Shown here: positions 1-5,926 of the stretch, piece by piece
How the letters are laid out: each line of letters begins with the position of its first letter
How positions within the stretch are numbered: the first letter of the stretch is position 1
Source: Sphingobacteriales bacterium
Lineage (GTDB): Bacteria > Bacteroidota > Bacteroidia > Sphingobacteriales > Sphingobacteriaceae
Assembly (NCBI GenBank): GCA_947478655.1
Contig: CANJWU010000033.1
Coordinates: 1 to 9,521, forward strand
Length of the DNA stretch: 9,521 nt
Reading direction: 5' to 3'
Translations under genes and position numbers: made by a program
Notes under the pieces: model-generated
The model's database searches: none
The model's input: the letters and a program-made list of their open reading frames with translations, nothing else
What the model was told of the DNA's origin: nothing

Positions 1-429
1 GGCAATAATTATTGGATTAATGATTCAAAAATCAAAATAAATAATAATCAAGACCAACTACTGAAAGAAAAAATAGAAGCTAAAATTGAAAGTTATATTT
101 TTAATTTGAACGAAGTTTTATATAAGAATAGCTATTTTAAAAATGCTAGCTTTTCTATAAAAGACCTTGCACAAGTGTTAAATATCCCTATCAGTCATTT
201 GAAATTTGTTTTTAAATATCATTCTAAATTATCATTTTCAGATTATAAGAAAATTTCAAGAATTCAAAATTCAATAGAATTAATCAATAATAATTACTTG
301 ACTTCAAACACGCTAGAATCGCTGTCAAATGTGGTAGGATTTAGTTCATATAATCCGTTTTTTACCTCATTTAAAGATGTTGTTGGCAAATCACCTCATC
401 AATACATTTCATCTATAAAGAAGGGTTAA
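1..429 (+). CDS. AraC-family transcriptional regulator, C-terminal part (5' end outside window)
   Basis: The frame is open from base 1 and contains no in-frame ATG, so this is the last 142 residues of a longer protein. A TTG at 106 could serve as a start but would only mark an internal residue. The visible part is an AraC-type DNA-binding domain with two helix-turn-helix units. The first lies at local residues about 51-74 (IKDLAQVLNIPISHLKFVF). The second, about 105-135, contains the family signature GFSSYNPFFTSFKDVVGKSP followed by HQY. Such proteins bind DNA as transcription activators or repressors; the sensing part would be upstream and is not visible, so the ligand is unknown. The coding sequence is visibly more AT-rich than the metal operon downstream. 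A hairpin begins right after the stop codon. It is about 640 bases from the next gene, so a role in controlling the metal operon is possible but unsupported. The domain assignment is firm; the function is open. Confidence 0.88.
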   Translation, partial: GNNYWINDSKIKINNNQDQLLKEKIEAKIESYIFNLNEVLYKNSYFKNASFSIKDLAQVLNIPISHLKFVFKYHSKLSFSDYKKISRIQNSIELINNNYLTSNTLESLSNVVGFSSYNPFFTSFKDVVGKSPHQYISSIKKG

Positions 430-469
430 GGTAATCCCATTTTGGGATTACCGGTGCTTCGCACCTTTT
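430..469 (+). terminator. Two back-to-back hairpins after the AraC-type gene, probable terminator
   Basis: The first hairpin starts one base after the stop codon's last base: GGTAATCCCA (430-439), loop TTT, TGGGATTACC (443-452), a perfect 10-bp stem. It is followed directly by GGTGC-TTC-GCACC (453-465) and then TTTT (466-469), a short stem plus U-run typical of an intrinsic terminator. The second unit is also a copy of a hairpin that recurs in the repeat block, so the terminator reading and the repeat reading overlap. The T-run is short, so terminator strength is uncertain. Confidence 0.5.
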
Positions 470-488
470 GGGATTACCGGTGCTTCGC
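440..488. repeat. Tandem direct repeat, 23 bp, period 26
   Basis: The 23 bases at 440-462 recur exactly at 466-488, separated by ACC. Each copy is TTTT-GGGATTACC-GGTGCTTCGC. In copy one the last element closes into the hairpin GGTGC-TTC-GCACC. In copy two the sequence continues as TACGGTGATTCC, which allows pairing of GGATTACCG (471-479 region) with CGGTGATTCC (491-500) instead, with one G-T wobble. This is the left edge of the mosaic that runs to about 828. Confidence 0.8.
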
Positions 489-504
489 TACGGTGATTCC
501 TTAT

Positions 505-525
505 GCGAATGAATTCGCAACGCTT
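505..525. repeat. Repeat module A, copy 1: hairpin GCGAATGAATTCGC followed by AACGCTT
   Basis: The sequence TGCGAAT-GA-ATTCGCA (504-519) is a near-perfect palindrome, and the following ACGCTT belongs to the repeated unit. The same 21-base unit recurs at 669-689 and 794-814 with a single A/T difference after GCA. In copies 1 and 2 it leads directly into GGGATTAC; in copy 3 it leads into the right arm of a long inverted repeat. Confidence 0.75.
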
Positions 526-535
526 CAGGGATTAC

Positions 536-550
536 AGGTGCTGCGCACCT
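536..550. repeat. Repeat hairpin B: AGGTGC-TGC-GCACCT
   Basis: A perfect 6-bp stem (536-541 with 545-550) around a TGC loop. Variants with a 5-bp GGTGC/GCACC stem occur at 453-465 (loop TTC) and 755-767 (loop TGC). The stem is conserved while the loop and flanks vary, which points to conservation of the structure and not of the sequence alone. Confidence 0.7.
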
Positions 551-555
551 TTAAG

Positions 556-614
556 GGGATTACCTCCGCTGCGCTCCGGTGATCCCCTGAAGGGGGAAGC
601 TGAGTCAAAGAAAA
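556..614. repeat. Repeat module C, copy 1 (59 bp), carrying a long imperfect palindrome
   Basis: The block starts with GGGATTACC, passes through TCCGCTGCGCTCC, GGTGATCCCC, and ends with AAGCTGAGTCAAAGAAAA. It recurs at 692-749 with about one substitution and one one-base indel, both in the TGAAGGGGG / GGAAGGGG segment. Bases 554-564 and 578-588 pair into an 11-bp stem with one T-G wobble, with the GC-rich segment as the loop. No coding reading is convincing. Confidence 0.8.
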
Positions 615-668
615 ATACCGCAGCCGTCTGACGACGTCTGCTTCTGCATTTTTTGTTTTCTCGCTTTT

Positions 669-689
669 GCGAATGAATTCGCATCGCTT
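669..689. repeat. Repeat module A, copy 2
   Basis: GCGAATGAATTCGCA followed by TCGCTT. It is preceded by CATTTTTTGTTTTCTCGC (647-664), which is also found before copy 3 at 772-789. The unit and its left flank therefore move or duplicate together. Confidence 0.75.
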
Positions 690-691
690 CC

Positions 692-749
692 GGGATTACC
701 TCCGCTGCGCTCCGGTGATCCCCGGAAGGGGAAGCTGAGTCAAAGAAAA
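692..749. repeat. Repeat module C, copy 2 (58 bp)
   Basis: Near-identical to 556-614. Here CCGGGATTACC (690-700) pairs with GGTGATCCCCGG (714-725) apart from one bulged C and one T-G wobble. The outermost bases differ from copy 1 (CCGGG/CCCCGG here, AGGGG/CCCCT there), yet they still pair in both copies, a compensatory pattern that supports a selected or mechanistically generated hairpin. Confidence 0.8.
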
Positions 750-754
750 TTGCC

Positions 755-767
755 GGTGCTGCGCACC
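755..767. repeat. Repeat hairpin B, second full copy: GGTGC-TGC-GCACC
   Basis: A perfect 5-bp stem with a TGC loop, matching the core of the hairpin at 536-550. It lies between module C copy 2 and the long inverted repeat at 772-828. Confidence 0.65.
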
Positions 768-771
768 TCGA

Positions 772-828
772 CATTTTTTGTTTTCTCGCTTTCGCGAATG
801 AATTCGCAACGCTTTAAAACAAAAAATG
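772..828. repeat. 57-bp inverted repeat with 13-bp perfect arms, enclosing repeat module A copy 3
   Basis: The left arm CATTTTTTGTTTT (772-784) is the exact reverse complement of AAAACAAAAAATG (816-828). Between them sits the third GCGAATGAATTCGC palindrome (794-807), giving a two-level stem. The last eight bases of the right arm are also part of the left arm of the terminator at 822-853, so the two structures cannot form together. Confidence 0.75.
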
Positions 829-853
829 CCGTCCCTTACGGGCGGCATTTTTC
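822..853. terminator. Strong intrinsic terminator, probably bidirectional
   Basis: The stem AAAAATGCCG-T-CCC pairs with GGG-CGGCATTTTT around the loop TTAC (about 836-839), with a single bulged T on the left side. It has an A-run upstream and a T-run downstream, so it could act in either direction. On the + strand nothing coding runs into it. On the minus strand it would sit just after the tRNA-like end at 856-889, the usual place for a terminator behind a tRNA gene. It would also insulate the metal operon from transcription out of the AraC-type gene and the repeats. Confidence 0.8.
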
Positions 854-855
854 TT

Positions 856-889
856 TGGCGGAGAGTGGGGTAAATGAACCTAACTCTCG
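856..889 (-). other. tRNA-Ser-like 3' end / acceptor-T minihelix look-alike (remnant)
   Basis: Read on the minus strand, this ends in ACTCTCC-G-CCA, which has the form of a tRNA acceptor 3' strand with discriminator G73 and an encoded CCA; G73 and a GGAGAGT/ACTCTCC acceptor are typical of bacterial tRNA-Ser. Bases 861-866 pair with 883-888 (GAGAGT/ACTCTC), followed by an inner GGT/ACC stem (869-871 with 878-880) and a 6-base loop. A standard T-arm with GTTCGA is not present, and no D-arm or anticodon arm can be placed, so this is not a functional tRNA. It may be a degenerate remnant, an attachment-site core, or chance similarity. Confidence 0.3.
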
Positions 890-1073
890 AAACCCTTATA
901 TTCATTGACTTTTTTTTTCTCAATTTTCAAATGGGTAACCGCTTGGAAACCCAGTGTAAAAGTAGGAGGGATTGACTCTTACTAGTATTCAAATGTAAGA
1001 AATAATTTTTATTACTTATAGGTGTGGACTATCCATATAATTTCTCTCAAATAATTTATTTACATTTGTATAG
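890..1073 (+). promoter_or_regulatory. AT-rich region upstream of the metal-efflux operon, presumed promoter region
   Basis: No gene is visible in this stretch between the tRNA-like hairpin and the first operon gene. TACATTTG (1061-1068) fits the Bacteroidota -7 consensus TAnnTTTG exactly, but no good TTG/TTTG -33 element lies at the usual spacing, and transcription from it would start almost on the TTG start codon at 1074. An imperfect inverted repeat, TAAG...TAAT / ATTACTTA (996-1006 with 1011-1018), could be an operator or simply AT-rich sequence. No MerR-type or ArsR-type operator is recognisable. The real promoter position is unresolved. Confidence 0.3.
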
Positions 1074-1460
1074 TTGAAAAAGTTAATCTCAATATCACTT
1101 CTCTTCGTATTTCTGTCAGCAAACACAGAAATGCATCATCTATTGAAGTTGCCTTTACTCATTCATCACTACTTAGAGCACCATCCTGATGAGCAAGACA
1201 AATCTTTTGCTCACTTCCTTGCCGATCATTATAGCAACAACCCCGAACATTCGGACAAAGACCACCACGAAAACGACAACTTGCCTTTCAAGACAAATGA
1301 TTGTGCATCCATGCACACTACCATTGTTTTCAATCCCGAACACAATTTTTCTATAAGTGAACCTCACCTTGTTTCCGAAAAAGTTTCAGAGATGTACAAT
1401 GAGATTATTTATTCTTCAGCCGATCAAAACAGTATTTGGCAACCCCCTCAATTCAGTTAA
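1074..1460 (+). CDS. Small His-rich exported protein, first gene of the metal-efflux operon
   Basis: 128 residues. The start is TTG at 1074; the in-frame triplet just upstream is a stop (TAG at 1071), so the gene cannot begin earlier. The only ATG option (1131) would remove the signal peptide. Residues 2-16 (KKLISISLLFVFLSA) form a short basic-plus-hydrophobic signal peptide, so export to the periplasm is likely; there is no lipobox. The mature part is acidic and His-rich, with about 14 His, including HH at 21-22, 31-32, 36-37 and 64-65 and a DKDHHEND stretch near 61-68, plus one Cys (C77). The C-terminus ends IWQPPQFS. I recall similar proteins ahead of czc-type genes in Bacteroidota, but know of no assigned function. 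By composition and context it may bind or buffer Zn/Co/Cd in the periplasm; this is inference. The next gene follows after 93 bases. Confidence 0.75.
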   Translation: MKKLISISLLFVFLSANTEMHHLLKLPLLIHHYLEHHPDEQDKSFAHFLADHYSNNPEHSDKDHHENDNLPFKTNDCASMHTTIVFNPEHNFSISEPHLVSEKVSEMYNEIIYSSADQNSIWQPPQFS

Positions 1461-1553
1461 TGATTTATAAGTTCCGCTAACACGGACAAAAAAACATTGA
1501 CGGTGCTAACGCACTGCATGTAATCTTGTATTCATTCATTAAACTGATAAAAA
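1461..1553 (+). other. Intergenic gap with two short hairpins before the pump gene
   Basis: TCCG-ctaaca-CGGA (1473-1486) and GTGC-TAAC-GCAC (1503-1514) are weak 4-bp stems that both carry GCTAAC. They are too weak for terminators and lack T-runs directly after. They could lie in the leader of the pump gene or act as mRNA processing sites. The pump start is preceded by the A-rich GATAAAAA, as is usual in this phylum. Confidence 0.3.
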
Positions 1554-4500
1554 ATGTTAGACAAAATAATAGCGTTCAGCATAAAAAATAAATTCATCAT
1601 TGCATTGATGACACTTGCACTTATTGTTTGGGGAGTATGGAGTGCAACTAAACTGTCTATTGATGCAGTTCCAGACATTACCAACAATCAAGTGCAAATC
1701 ATTACTGCTTGTCCAACCCTTGCAGGACAAGAGGTAGAACAGTTGGTAACTTTCCCTATAGAGCAAAGCATTGCCAACCTTCCAGACTTGGAAGAACTGC
1801 GGAGCATTTCCCGTTTCGGACTTTCAGTAATTACAGTTGTTTTTGACGATAAAGTGGACATCTACTTTGCCCGACAACTTATTAACGAACGATTAAAGGA
1901 AGCCGAAAGCAAAATCCCAAAAGGTGTTGGTACACCTGAATTGGCACCAGTTAGCACTGGTTTAGGGGAAGTGTATCAATATATTATTCACCCAAAAAAG
2001 GGAAGTGAAAGTAAATACACAGCTATGGATTTACGGACAATGCAAGATTGGATTGTTGCCCGACAGCTTTATGGAACCAAAGGAATTGCAGAGGTTAACA
2101 GCTTTGGCGGACAATTGAAACAATATGAAGTTGCAGTAAATCCTGACCGCTTGATTGCAATGGGTATAACAATTCCCGAAATTTTTACCGCTTTAGAAAA
2201 GAACAACGAAAACACTGGCGGGGCATATATTGACAAGAAACCAAACGCATATTTCATTCGTGGTGTGGGGTTAATTGGTTCGTTTGACGATATTAAAAAC
2301 ATAGTTGTAAAAACAAATCCAAACGGCATTCCTATTTTAATAAAAGATGTTGCCGAAGTGCATTTAGGTAGTGCTGTTCGTTACGGTGCAATGACCTACA
2401 ATGGTGAAGTGGACGCAGTAGGTGGTGTAGTAATGATGCTAAAAGGTGCAAATAGTGCTGATGTAGTAGGCCGCATTAAAGATAAAATGTCAACTATTCA
2501 AAAATCATTGCCAAAAGATGTAGTAATAGAACCCTATTTAGATCGAACCGATTTGGTAAACCGAGCAATCAGCACAGTAGAAAAAAATCTGATTGAAGGT
2601 GCATTAATAGTAATCTTCGTTTTGGTTTTATTTCTCGGAAATCTACGTGCAGGATTAATAGTTGCTTCTGCCATTCCGTTATCAATGCTTTTTGCGTTGG
2701 GTTTGATGAATGTATTTGGAGTAAGTGCAAACCTTATGAGTTTGGGAGCTATTGACTTTGGTTTAATTGTAGACGGTGCCGTAATTATAGTAGAAGCCAC
2801 ATTGCACCATTTAGGGATGCGGAAAGCAATGGGTAAACTTTCCCAATCAGAAATGGATAATGAAGTTTTTATTTCCGCTTCTAAAATCCGAAGTAGTGCC
2901 GCATTCGGCGAAATAATTATCCTTATTGTTTATATCCCAATTCTAACCTTGGTAGGTATCGAAGGAAAAATGTTTAGTCCAATGGCTCAAACTGTATCTT
3001 TTGCAATTGTAGGGGCGTTAATTTTATCTCTTACTTACATTCCAATGATGTGTGCTGCGTTTCTTTCTAAAAACATTTCACACAAACAAACATTGAGCGA
3101 TAGAATGATGAACTTATTCCAACGCATTTATGCACCACTTTTGGAAAAAGCAATACGTTTCAAGAAAGTAATTGTAGTTGCAACTGTTGCGATATTTATT
3201 GTTTCCGTATTTCTATTTTCAAGAATGGGAGGTGAATTTATTCCTACGTTACAAGAAGGCGATTTTGCATTTCATTGTATTTTGCCACAAGGCACATCAC
3301 TTTCACAAAGCTTGGAAACCAGTATGCAAGCATCAAGGCTAATCAAAGAATTTGACGAAGTAAAAATGGTAGTGGGCAAAACAGGAGCTGCAGAAGTCCC
3401 AACAGACCCAATGCCACCAGAGGCAACGGATATGATGATAATTTTGAAATCACCTACTGATTGGAAACGTGATATTTCATATGATGAATTGGCAGAAGAA
3501 TTTGAAGAAAAACTCAATACAATTCCAGGGGTTTTCTTTGAAAAAAATCAACCAATTCAAATGCGTTTCAACGAACTGATGACAGGTATTCGCCAAGATG
3601 TAGCAGTGAAAATTTTTGGTGAAAATATGGACACACTTTTAAGCTATGCCAATAAGGTAAATGTAGTTGTGCAAAATGTGGACGGTGCAACAGAACCAAG
3701 CGTTGAACGAGTTGCAGGGCTTCCGCAAATAGTAATAAAATACAATCGTTCGCAAATTGCCAATTATGGATTAAACATTGAGGATATCAACCACATTGTT
3801 TCTACTTCTTTTGCTGGAGGAAGTGCAGGAGTTGTATATGAAAATGAACGCAAATTTGAATTAGTAGTTCGCCTTGACAGCACACACCGCAACAACATAG
3901 ATGATGTAAGTCATTTGTATATACCAACAACCAACGGAACACAAATCCCTTTATCACAAGTTGCTGAAATTAAAATGGAATTGGGACCTGCACAAATTAG
4001 TCGTGAAGAAGGCAAACGCAGAATAGTAGTAGGATTTAACATTAAAGGCAGAGATGTAGAAAGTGTTGTTACTGATATTCAAAAAGTATTAAATGAAAAA
4101 GTAAAACTTCCCGAAGGCTATTATTACACATATGGAGGCACTTTTGAAAATTTGCAAGCGGCAAGCAAACGCTTAATGATAGCTTTGCCTGTGGCATTAG
4201 CACTCATTTTTATGTTGCTTTATTTTACGTTTGGTTCAGTAAAACAAGCAACTCTAATTTATACCGCAATCCCAATGAGCGCCATTGGTGGCGTATTCGC
4301 TTTGCTCATTCGTGATATGCCTTTTAGCATCTCTGCTGGTATCGGTTTTATTGCATTGTTCGGTGTAGCCGTGCTAAACGGAATAGTGTTAATCGGAACA
4401 TTTAATCAACTAGAAAAAGACGGAATGATTGACATATTAGAACGCATAAAAGAAGGAACAAAAATTCGTTTGCGACCAGTATTAATGACAGCCACTGTTG

Positions 4501-5915
4501 CTTCGTTTGGTTTTTTACCCATGGCACTTTCACATGGTGCTGGGGCAGAAGTACAGAAACCTTTGGCTACAGTAGTAATCGGGGGACTAATTACAGCTAC
4601 TTTCTTAACCCTATTTGTTTTGCCATTGTTGTATTTAATTTTCTCAAAAAAGAGAAAATCCAAAATCAAAATATCCGTTGCTGTTCTATTCGCTTTTGTG
4701 TTGTTTTCATTCAATATAGTAAATGCTCAAATACAAACAGTCAATGTCATTTCGGTTGATGATGCTATAAACACAGCATTGAAAAACAATCTTGAAATTC
4801 AATCACAGCAACTCAGCGTGCAGTCGTCTAGAATCTTAAAAAAATCGGTGTTTGAGTTACCCAAAACGAATGTCAATTTTCAGTTTGGGCAATACAATAG
4901 CATCAATCAAGACAAGGCCTTTCAAATCAATCAATCAATTCCATTTCCAACATATTATACATCCAAATCAGGCTTGTTTAAAGCCGAATCAGAAAGTAGT
5001 GAATTGCAACAGCAAGCAACTGCCAGCGAAATTAAAGCACAGGTACAATACTGGTTTTACCAGATGCAATATTTGCAAACCACTAAAAAGCATCTTCAAT
5101 CTTTAGACAGTTTATATTACGATTTTGTGAGTGCAGCAGCTCTGCGTTACGAAACAGGCGAAACAAATCTGTTGGAGAAGACCACCGCCGAAACAAAGCG
5201 AGGACAACTTTCTCTTCTGCTTAAACAAAACGAAACGGATTTTATAACGGCTTACCATTCGCTGAAAACGCTAATGAATACAAGTGAGGATTTTGTATTG
5301 AGTAATAGTGAAAAATTTCAACCAATTGCAATTTCTAATGTGTTGGATACAACACTTATTGCAAATAATCCTTCGTTAAAACTGCTTTATCAGCAAGCAG
5401 TAATTGCCAATCAAAATAAAAAGATCGAAACTGCTTCCACATTACCCGATTTTAATGTCGGCTATTTCAACCAGTCCCTAATAGGTGTGCAAAGCATTAA
5501 TGGAGCAGATGTAAATTTTGATGGTAGCAAACGTTTTCAGGGTTTTAATATAGGTATTAGTATCCCAATTACATTTTTTAGCAATGCTTCCAAAATAAAA
5601 TCGCTTGAATATAAACAACAGGCATTACAAAGAGATGCTGACAATGGAAAACTGATTTTACAAACCAAATTGCAAAATGCTTTTCAGCAATACAATCAAA
5701 ACTTATTGCAGTACAACTACTACAATTCAACAGCTTTGCCTAATGCCGAAATAATTATCAGCACTGCAAAGATTGGTTTCAAAAGTGGTGACATTGGTTA
5801 CATTGAGTATCTACAAGCATTACAAACTGCTATCGATGTGCAGTTAAATTATTTGCAATCCATCAATCAAATAAATCAATCCATCGTCATTATCAATTTC
5901 TTAATCAACAAATAA
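1554..5915 (+). CDS. czcA: CzcA-type heavy-metal RND efflux pump fused to a TolC/CzcC-type outer-membrane domain
   Basis: 1453 residues, against about 1040 for CzcA or CusA alone. Residues 1-1030 form a complete HME-RND pump, the inner-membrane proton-driven part of a tripartite metal exporter: first membrane helix about 12-31, porter loops, a helix block about 343-555, a second periplasmic region, and a helix block about 873-1030. The membrane motif GAIDFGLIVDGAVIIVE carries D401, D407 and E414, matching the D402, D408 and E415 proton-relay residues of Cupriavidus CzcA. TDPMPPEATD (617-626) and QPIQMRFNELMTGIR (666-680) are CzcA-like and lack the CusA methionine pattern, which favours Zn/Co/Cd over Cu/Ag. 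A basic segment and hydrophobic stretch (1032-1058) precede residues 1063-1453, which look like an outer-membrane efflux protein with two helical repeats rich in Gln and Asn. The reading frame is continuous, with no stop or frameshift at the joint. No separate czcC is seen, consistent with the fusion supplying it. The adaptor gene follows after 11 bases. Confidence 0.95.
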   Translation: MLDKIIAFSIKNKFIIALMTLALIVWGVWSATKLSIDAVPDITNNQVQIITACPTLAGQEVEQLVTFPIEQSIANLPDLEELRSISRFGLSVITVVFDDKVDIYFARQLINERLKEAESKIPKGVGTPELAPVSTGLGEVYQYIIHPKKGSESKYTAMDLRTMQDWIVARQLYGTKGIAEVNSFGGQLKQYEVAVNPDRLIAMGITIPEIFTALEKNNENTGGAYIDKKPNAYFIRGVGLIGSFDDIKNIVVKTNPNGIPILIKDVAEVHLGSAVRYGAMTYNGEVDAVGGVVMMLKGANSADVVGRIKDKMSTIQKSLPKDVVIEPYLDRTDLVNRAISTVEKNLIEGALIVIFVLVLFLGNLRAGLIVASAIPLSMLFALGLMNVFGVSANLMSLGAIDFGLIVDGAVIIVEATLHHLGMRKAMGKLSQSEMDNEVFISASKIRSSAAFGEIIILIVYIPILTLVGIEGKMFSPMAQTVSFAIVGALILSLTYIPMMCAAFLSKNISHKQTLSDRMMNLFQRIYAPLLEKAIRFKKVIVVATVAIFIVSVFLFSRMGGEFIPTLQEGDFAFHCILPQGTSLSQSLETSMQASRLIKEFDEVKMVVGKTGAAEVPTDPMPPEATDMMIILKSPTDWKRDISYDELAEEFEEKLNTIPGVFFEKNQPIQMRFNELMTGIRQDVAVKIFGENMDTLLSYANKVNVVVQNVDGATEPSVERVAGLPQIVIKYNRSQIANYGLNIEDINHIVSTSFAGGSAGVVYENERKFELVVRLDSTHRNNIDDVSHLYIPTTNGTQIPLSQVAEIKMELGPAQISREEGKRRIVVGFNIKGRDVESVVTDIQKVLNEKVKLPEGYYYTYGGTFENLQAASKRLMIALPVALALIFMLLYFTFGSVKQATLIYTAIPMSAIGGVFALLIRDMPFSISAGIGFIALFGVAVLNGIVLIGTFNQLEKDGMIDILERIKEGTKIRLRPVLMTATVASFGFLPMALSHGAGAEVQKPLATVVIGGLITATFLTLFVLPLLYLIFSKKRKSKIKISVAVLFAFVLFSFNIVNAQIQTVNVISVDDAINTALKNNLEIQSQQLSVQSSRILKKSVFELPKTNVNFQFGQYNSINQDKAFQINQSIPFPTYYTSKSGLFKAESESSELQQQATASEIKAQVQYWFYQMQYLQTTKKHLQSLDSLYYDFVSAAALRYETGETNLLEKTTAETKRGQLSLLLKQNETDFITAYHSLKTLMNTSEDFVLSNSEKFQPIAISNVLDTTLIANNPSLKLLYQQAVIANQNKKIETASTLPDFNVGYFNQSLIGVQSINGADVNFDGSKRFQGFNIGISIPITFFSNASKIKSLEYKQQALQRDADNGKLILQTKLQNAFQQYNQNLLQYNYYNSTALPNAEIIISTAKIGFKSGDIGYIEYLQALQTAIDVQLNYLQSINQINQSIVIINFLINK
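4662..4727 (+). other. Signal-peptide-like segment at the RND/TolC fusion joint
   Basis: Residues 1037-1058 of the fused pump read KIKISVAVLFAFVL, then FSFNIVNA, followed by Q1059. This has a basic start (KKRKSKIK from 1032), a hydrophobic core and a signal peptidase I-type 'VNA|Q' end, the form usual for free secreted proteins in Bacteroidota. There is no ATG near the joint that would give a separate TolC gene. It may work as a thirteenth membrane helix with cleavage afterwards. Confidence 0.6.
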
Positions 5916-5926
5916 ATTTTAGAAAA

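Noticed and set aside
430..828. Possible CRISPR array
   Set aside because: Repeats are of different lengths and orders, spacing is irregular, the 'spacers' are themselves repeats, and no cas gene is near.
532..923. Two overlapping minus-strand open frames (532-774 and 696-923) encoding 75-80 residue proteins
   Set aside because: They run through the hairpin repeats and the terminator, have repeated low-complexity peptides (such as FFDSASP twice) that just translate the repeat modules, and show no family motif. I treat them as non-coding.
973..978. TTGACT as an E. coli-type -35 box
   Set aside because: There is no matching TATAAT at 16-18 bases, and Bacteroidota primary sigma factors use a different consensus.
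1473..1514. The two short hairpins before czcA as a riboswitch or terminator
   Set aside because: The stems are only 4 bp, there is no T-run, and no conserved riboswitch core can be seen.
4600..4740. A frameshift or sequencing artefact fusing separate czcA and czcC genes
   Set aside because: The frame is continuous with no stop, no ATG lies near the joint, and such fusions are known in this phylum. The signal-peptide-like joint is kept as a finding instead.
4852..5106. 84-residue + strand open frame within the TolC part of the fused pump
   Set aside because: It is out of frame with a well-supported domain and shows no motif, signal peptide or leader of its own. It is not evidence for a split gene.
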